A stretch of DNA of 45,424 bases from assembly GCA_946183785.1 (NCBI GenBank), contig CAMHCS010000023.1, positions 1 to 45,424 of the forward strand. Reading direction: 5' to 3'. Numbering within the stretch: the first letter of the stretch is position 1; each line of letters opens with the position of its first letter. Source of the stretch: an uncultured Selenomonadales bacterium. GTDB taxonomy: Bacteria; Bacillota; Negativicutes; Selenomonadales; Selenomonadaceae. The notes under the pieces were generated by a model, which made no database searches, had not been told where the DNA came from, and saw nothing but the letters and a program-made list of their open reading frames with translations. Below, piece by piece: positions 41,224-45,424 of the stretch. A program made the position numbers and the translations under genes.

Positions 41224-42039
41224 ATGGAACCGTATAGTGTATTGATGTCGGTATATGTAAAGGAGAAGGCAGAATATCTGCGAATGGCGATTGATAGTAT
41301 GATTCATCAGACGATAACGCCTGATGAAATCGTCATCGTGGAAGACGGCCCTTTGACGGATGAGCTTTATGCAGTCCTTGATGAATATGAAAGTAAGAAT
41401 CCACGGCTTATCCGACGCTGCCGCAACGAGGTCAATCTTGGTCTAGGAATGGCACTTAATAAAGGGCTTGCGGCCTGCAAGAATGAGCTGGTTGCTCGTA
41501 TGGATACGGACGATATCTCCAAACCGGAACGGTGCGAATTACAGCTCAAGAGATTTGCAGAAAAACCGGAACTTAGTATTGTTGGCGCACATATTGATGA
41601 GTTTGTTGGGGATATTGGAAATGTGGTGTCGATACGCAAAGTTCCCCTTACAAGTGAAGAGATTTACAAGTTTGGGAAACGACGAAATCCCTTTAGTCAT
41701 CCTGTGATCATGTATCGGAAGAGTAAGGTGTTGGGAATTGGTGGTTATGCTGATATGCCCAAAGGCCAAGATTGGGATTTGTTTGGAAGGATGCTTTGCA
41801 ATGGTTGTAAAGCGGAAAATATAGATGTGTCATTGCTATGGTTTCGAGTAGGAATGAATTTTTTGCAACGACGTAAAAATTTTGAAGAAATCAAAAGCTC
41901 AATAATAACTGTATGGAGATTTTTTCAGATGAGATACTCAGGAATTTGTGATTTAATGATTGTCGCTTGTGCATATTTAGCAATGGGGATTTTTCCAATT
42001 GGTTTTACTAAATTAATATATAAATACACTCGACAATAA
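41224..42039 (+). CDS. Family 2 glycosyltransferase
   Basis: A 271-residue GT-A enzyme: YSVLMSVYVKEKAEYLRMAI, DEIVIVEDGPLTDELYAVLD, NLGLGMALNKGLAACKNELV, ARMDTDDISKPERCE (DxD as DTDD) and PFSHPVIMYRKSKVLGIGGY. It probably adds a sugar to the lipid-linked glycan at the inner membrane face. It follows the aminotransferase by 15 bp. The base composition turns AT-rich within this gene and stays so to the window end, as in many glycan clusters acquired by transfer. Confidence 0.92.
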   Translation: MEPYSVLMSVYVKEKAEYLRMAIDSMIHQTITPDEIVIVEDGPLTDELYAVLDEYESKNPRLIRRCRNEVNLGLGMALNKGLAACKNELVARMDTDDISKPERCELQLKRFAEKPELSIVGAHIDEFVGDIGNVVSIRKVPLTSEEIYKFGKRRNPFSHPVIMYRKSKVLGIGGYADMPKGQDWDLFGRMLCNGCKAENIDVSLLWFRVGMNFLQRRKNFEEIKSSIITVWRFFQMRYSGICDLMIVACAYLAMGIFPIGFTKLIYKYTRQ

Positions 42040-42062
42040 GTTTTTTCAGACGAGGAAAATGT

Positions 42063-43028
42063 ATGAAATTTTCTATTATAACAGCTACATATAATTCGTA
42101 TGTATATATGGGGAAATATTTTGAATCATTGGAGGCACAAACCAATAAGGATTTTGAAGTCATTATAGTAGATGATTGTTCCACGGATGATACATTTGAA
42201 AATATATTGAATTATTCTCAAAAGAGTCAATTGGATATTAAGGTCTTAAAAACAGAAAGGAATAGTGGAGGTCCTGCTGTCGGGAGAAATATGGGATTGG
42301 AAGTTGCACAGGGAGAGTGGGTAACATTTATAGATGCTGACGATTGGGTAGATAATAATTTATTTCAAAGAATAAATGAAATTGAAGAGGATGTTAACTG
42401 CATAATATTTGATTATTATACAAATATTGATGGAATAAGCATAACAAGGAAATCTTTATATAGTGAAAGAAACGAAAGTGAGACAATTAGCCCTGAAGAA
42501 TATATCGGATTTGGAATCAATGCGCCATGGGGAAAGTTATATAAAACTCAAATACTTCAATCCTCAAAAATTCGATTTCCGAATATGAAGCGGTGTGATG
42601 ATGTTGTCTTTACTTGTCAAGCAATGGTTGCATGTGGTTCTGCATATTATTATATGGAACATATGTATTATAATAGGCAAAGAAAAGGATCTTTATCTCG
42701 TGATAAATCGCCAGCATCGTATATGGTTTCCGCATTTCAAATATTATATAAAACACTTGGAAATGAGTATACTAAAGCGTTATATGAGAAATCCGTACGC
42801 GATTTATTGTATGGCGGGTTGCTAATGAAGTGCAAGTCAGGTGAAAGTAATATAGAGATATATAAGTTTATAAAAGAATATGAAGAAATGTATCCTTCGT
42901 GGCACTCAATGCAAACAATACAGAAAATTGGATTTGCAAAGAAAGTGTATTTATATTGTGCAAAGAAACGGTATATTTTGTTATTAAAAATATTATCAAT
43001 GATTCATGAATTATTGGTTTCTATATAA
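42063..43028 (+). CDS. Family 2 glycosyltransferase (AT-rich)
   Basis: A 321-residue GT2 enzyme: FSIITATYNSYVYMGKYFES, DFEVIIVDDCSTDDTFENIL, NSGGPAVGRNMGLEVAQGEW and FIDADDWVDNNLF with the DxD motif. The C-terminal 100 residues are helical and may dock to membrane or acceptor. An ACGAGGAAA site precedes the ATG. Codon use is strongly A/T-ended, unlike genes before 41 kb. Confidence 0.92.
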   Translation: MKFSIITATYNSYVYMGKYFESLEAQTNKDFEVIIVDDCSTDDTFENILNYSQKSQLDIKVLKTERNSGGPAVGRNMGLEVAQGEWVTFIDADDWVDNNLFQRINEIEEDVNCIIFDYYTNIDGISITRKSLYSERNESETISPEEYIGFGINAPWGKLYKTQILQSSKIRFPNMKRCDDVVFTCQAMVACGSAYYYMEHMYYNRQRKGSLSRDKSPASYMVSAFQILYKTLGNEYTKALYEKSVRDLLYGGLLMKCKSGESNIEIYKFIKEYEEMYPSWHSMQTIQKIGFAKKVYLYCAKKRYILLLKILSMIHELLVSI

Positions 43029-43086
43029 TTTAAAAGTTGTTATTAATGGGGATAATGAAATAATAATTTAAGTAATTGGGGTTTTC

Positions 43087-43977
43087 GTGATGATTGATAT
43101 AATTAGAAATATATATTATAAATTTATGCCAATCGATTGTATATCCAAAATATGTAAAATTAATAATACAATCAAATATATGGAAATTCGAGAAGAAATA
43201 ATGGCGTTTCTCTTGGGAAATCATGATGAAGAAATGAAGAATATTTATGAGTATATCCAGACTCATGGGATAACTGTTTTTCCATATATGTGGTTTGAAA
43301 AATATCGGGCTGATACAATCCAAGTTCAGATGGATAAAGAAGGAGACTATTATGTTATGCATAAGGGGAAACGTTTGTATGGGAAAAGAAGTTGGCCACC
43401 TGATCGCTTGCGGATTTATTATAATGGTTTATTGCGCGAACAGGATGAAAACTCGCCACATCGGTATTTGAAATTTGGACGATACCCGCAAACGGGAAAC
43501 ATAGTGGCTGATATTGGCGCTGCGGAAGGGATTTTTGCATTGGAAATAATTGAACATGTTGATAAAGTCTATTTGTTCGAGAGGGATAAGGAATGGGAGA
43601 GTGCGCTAAGAAAAACTTTTTCTCCATGGGCAGGAAAAGTTGAGATTGTTAGTCAATATGTGGGGGCAAATGATAATGATCAAGAGGTATCATTGGATTC
43701 GTATTTTCGAGATATTCCTCTTGATTATGTTAAAGCTGATATAGAGGGATCTGAAAGGGATATGTTGCTGGGAGGAAGGAGGACTTTTGCAGAAAAAATT
43801 AAACAATGTTTGCTATGTGTATATCATAGAGCGGATGATGAAAAGGAACTATCTATGTCTTTGCAATCAATGGGATTTTCTGTACAAACTAACAATTCCT
43901 ATATGTTATTTTTGGATGATCCAAATGGACTGGAGAGCCCTTATTTTCGTCATGGTGTTGTCTATGCAAAAAAATAA
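43087..43977 (+). CDS. FkbM-type SAM methyltransferase
   Basis: A 296-residue protein. Residues ~130-280 form a class I methyltransferase: NIVADIGAAEGIFALEII (SAM loop), VYLFERDKEWESAL (acidic strand end), GAND...VSLDSYF, YVKADIEGSERDMLLGG and LLCVYHRADDEKELSMSL, the FkbM pattern. The N-terminal 120 residues are of unknown role. FkbM proteins O-methylate sugars in surface glycans and natural products. The ATG at 43087 lies 58 bp after the upstream gene with a weak GGGG site; a later start is possible. AT-rich. Confidence 0.82.
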   Translation: MMIDIIRNIYYKFMPIDCISKICKINNTIKYMEIREEIMAFLLGNHDEEMKNIYEYIQTHGITVFPYMWFEKYRADTIQVQMDKEGDYYVMHKGKRLYGKRSWPPDRLRIYYNGLLREQDENSPHRYLKFGRYPQTGNIVADIGAAEGIFALEIIEHVDKVYLFERDKEWESALRKTFSPWAGKVEIVSQYVGANDNDQEVSLDSYFRDIPLDYVKADIEGSERDMLLGGRRTFAEKIKQCLLCVYHRADDEKELSMSLQSMGFSVQTNNSYMLFLDDPNGLESPYFRHGVVYAKK

Positions 43978-44436
43978 ATTGAATGTATTATTGATTTCTC
44001 TTAGTTAAGTTAGCGAAAAGACATCTTTCTTTCTGATGGTATAACCTTGTAATAAGTAGAAGATAACGCATGAAAATTGAATACCGTTGATGTGAAGATT
44101 TGGAGAGCATGCTGTGGAAAGGATTTACAGGATGGGCAAAAGGGGGCGGGGAGGGAGTTGCGTAGCACTTTGCATTGTATTCCATGCTATGCATTCTCGA
44201 GTCTCATCCGTTCACAAAAAAAGGTCCAGGTACATGTCGTAGGTCCAGTTGGAATCGAAGGAGGATTAATTTTTCTGAATTGATTTTGTACTCTGCGATT
44301 ACTCCTAATTGCATAAAATATTTCAGCGCGGTTTTCTTTGCTATAAATTAATTATACATAATGAGGCATAAATATCAAATAAAAAATTCAGTTATATATG
44401 AATCTTTGATTATTGATTTAGTGCGAGGGTGTATTT
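43978..44436. other. 459-bp gap without a supported gene
   Basis: The stretch is AT-rich at both ends, but about 44095-44265 has a visibly higher GC content and a run GGGGGCGGGGAGGGA. A direct repeat AGGTCCAG occurs twice, about 20 bp apart (44223 and 44240). Short open frames here lack ribosome sites at a good distance. No tRNA, terminator or clear promoter is seen. It may be a decayed insertion; the next gene starts at 44437. Confidence 0.4.
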
Positions 44437-45424
44437 GTGAAAAGAGGATATTATATAGTTCCTTATGTCAATACAAAGGACAAAGGGATTCAAAAAAAGA
44501 TAGATTATCAGATCCAGTTATTCAGACGGTATACAAATATAGAACAAATGGTCATTCCGTGTAATTATATTATGACAAGTATTCTTAGTAGGTTGCCATT
44601 TGGAAGTGCCAAATATGATTATCAAACAGTTTTAAATAAAATTGAAGATCCCGATTATGTGTATATACGTCAAGGAAGCATAGACAAACAATTTATATAT
44701 TTCCTTAAATGTATCAAAAGGATGTATCCTACATGTACAATTATTTATGAGATTCCGGCATATCCATATGATCAGGTCATCAAAAGCAAGCTGTATAATT
44801 ATTTCATCATTAAGAAAGATAGAGAATATAGAAAAGAATTAATTAATTTTATTGACCGCATTGTAACATATTCGAAAGATGATTATATTTTTGGGATCAA
44901 AACAATTAAAGCACATAATGGTATAGATTGTAACGAAATACTACCTGTTGATAATTATAAATTACAAAATAAAGCAATTAATTTGATTGCAGTAGCGACT
45001 ATGAATCCATGGCATGGATATGAGCGACTATTTTATGGAATGTATAAGTATTACTTGAGAAATGGTATTGTGAAAATAAATGTCATTATAGTGGGTTCAG
45101 GGCATGAACTTCCAATATATGAGCAATTAGTGAAGGAGTTACACTTGGAAGAATATGTGAGATTTACTGGAGTAAAAATAGGAAAAGATTTATATGAATT
45201 ATATAATCAAGCTGATATGGCAGTCGCATCATTGGGCATGTACAAATTTGATTTTGACTATGTTTCTACATTGAAAAGTTGTGAATATTTGGCGAAGGGG
45301 CTACCAATTATTGCAGCTTATGATGATTATGTATTTCATGGGAATCAATATTGCTTAAAATTCCCAAATGATTCAAGTGATATTAGTGTTGACAAGATTA
45401 TAGAATTTTATAAGGATATATATA
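44437..45424 (+). CDS. Glycosyltransferase, GT4-like, cut by the window end
   Basis: An open frame from GTG 44437 (site GAGGGTG) to the last base, 329 residues, with no stop in the window. The N-terminal half reads KRGYYIVPYVNTKDKGIQKK and IIYEIPAYPYDQV. The second half has the GT-B donor domain: INLIAVATMNPWHGYERLFY, INVIIVGSGHELPIYEQLVK, RFTGVKIGKDLYELYNQADM and STLKSCEYLAKGLPIIAAYD. This fits a retaining GT4-like glycosyltransferase of the glycan cluster. AT-rich like its neighbours. The C-terminal 30-60 residues are missing. Confidence 0.85.
   Translation, partial: MKRGYYIVPYVNTKDKGIQKKIDYQIQLFRRYTNIEQMVIPCNYIMTSILSRLPFGSAKYDYQTVLNKIEDPDYVYIRQGSIDKQFIYFLKCIKRMYPTCTIIYEIPAYPYDQVIKSKLYNYFIIKKDREYRKELINFIDRIVTYSKDDYIFGIKTIKAHNGIDCNEILPVDNYKLQNKAINLIAVATMNPWHGYERLFYGMYKYYLRNGIVKINVIIVGSGHELPIYEQLVKELHLEEYVRFTGVKIGKDLYELYNQADMAVASLGMYKFDFDYVSTLKSCEYLAKGLPIIAAYDDYVFHGNQYCLKFPNDSSDISVDKIIEFYKDIY

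Noticed and set aside
44077..44283. Plus-strand frame of 68 codons in the gap before the last glycosyltransferase
   Set aside because: No ribosome site at a proper distance, mixed composition and no recognisable domain.

Overview
The window looks like the chromosome of a flagellated Firmicute with a fairly GC-rich genome, most likely a member of the Negativicutes such as Selenomonas or a relative. This is inferred from gene order and protein style; no search was run. The order flgM-flgN-flgK-flgL-DUF6470-fliW-csrA is the Bacillus-type late flagellar arrangement. Here it carries two flgN-like genes and two tandem flgL genes, and flaG-fliD-fliS-fliT follow.

Layout. (1) 0.2-11.5 kb, plus strand: late flagellar operon(s), covering anti-sigma factor, export chaperones, hook-filament junction proteins, the FliW/CsrA translational control pair, filament cap and cap/filament chaperones. 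No flagellin gene is present. (2) 11.7-12.8 kb, minus strand: an HD-GYP c-di-GMP phosphodiesterase. (3) 13-20.5 kb, plus strand: a tightly packed set of two TPR-linked family 2 glycosyltransferases, an OGT-like (GT41) glycosyltransferase, a TPR protein, a degenerate methyltransferase-like protein and another glycosyltransferase, probably a flagellin or surface-protein glycosylation set. A HAD phosphatase, a small unknown gene and tRNA-Arg(CCU) follow. (4) 21.8-27.5 kb: the left end of a decayed prophage or integrative element. It holds a large serine recombinase gene broken by a 2-bp deletion, whose reading frame runs out inside the tRNA gene; a DUF1828/DUF1829 gene and its partner; a tiny par/Fst-like type I toxin-antitoxin candidate; a repressor/Cro switch with repeated operator-like sites; small phage genes; and a DUF2513 remnant joined to an IS1634-type transposase remnant. 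(5) 27.7-34.2 kb: housekeeping smc-ftsY, then thiM, a thiamine-binding MTH1187-type gene and thiE, closed by a strong terminator. (6) 34.2-45.4 kb: a small serine recombinase, a 127-bp potentially invertible segment, an SF2 helicase with five helicase-associated (HA) repeats, and then a surface-polysaccharide cluster: aldolase-decarboxylase fusion, polyprenyl-phosphate sugar-1-P transferase, class IV aminotransferase, glycosyltransferases and FkbM methyltransferase. From about 41.2 kb the cluster becomes markedly AT-rich, and its last gene runs off the window.

The most interesting element is the DNA switch at 34.917-35.071 kb. Two 31-bp inverted sites have quasi-dyad half-sites and a shared non-palindromic GT centre. 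They flank a segment that holds a rightward terminator and a leftward sigma-A-like promoter. The segment lies directly between a Hin/resolvase-type recombinase gene and the helicase gene. As read, the promoter points away from the helicase; inversion would aim it at the helicase. Because the next gene begins 16 bp after the helicase stop, with its Shine-Dalgarno overlapping that stop, inversion might also turn on the polysaccharide operon. The second notable element is the par/Fst-like module at 24.66-24.98 kb, with convergent promoters, a shared bidirectional terminator and a direct repeat that overlaps the toxin start codon. The third is an interspersed structured repeat with three copies whose stems co-vary.
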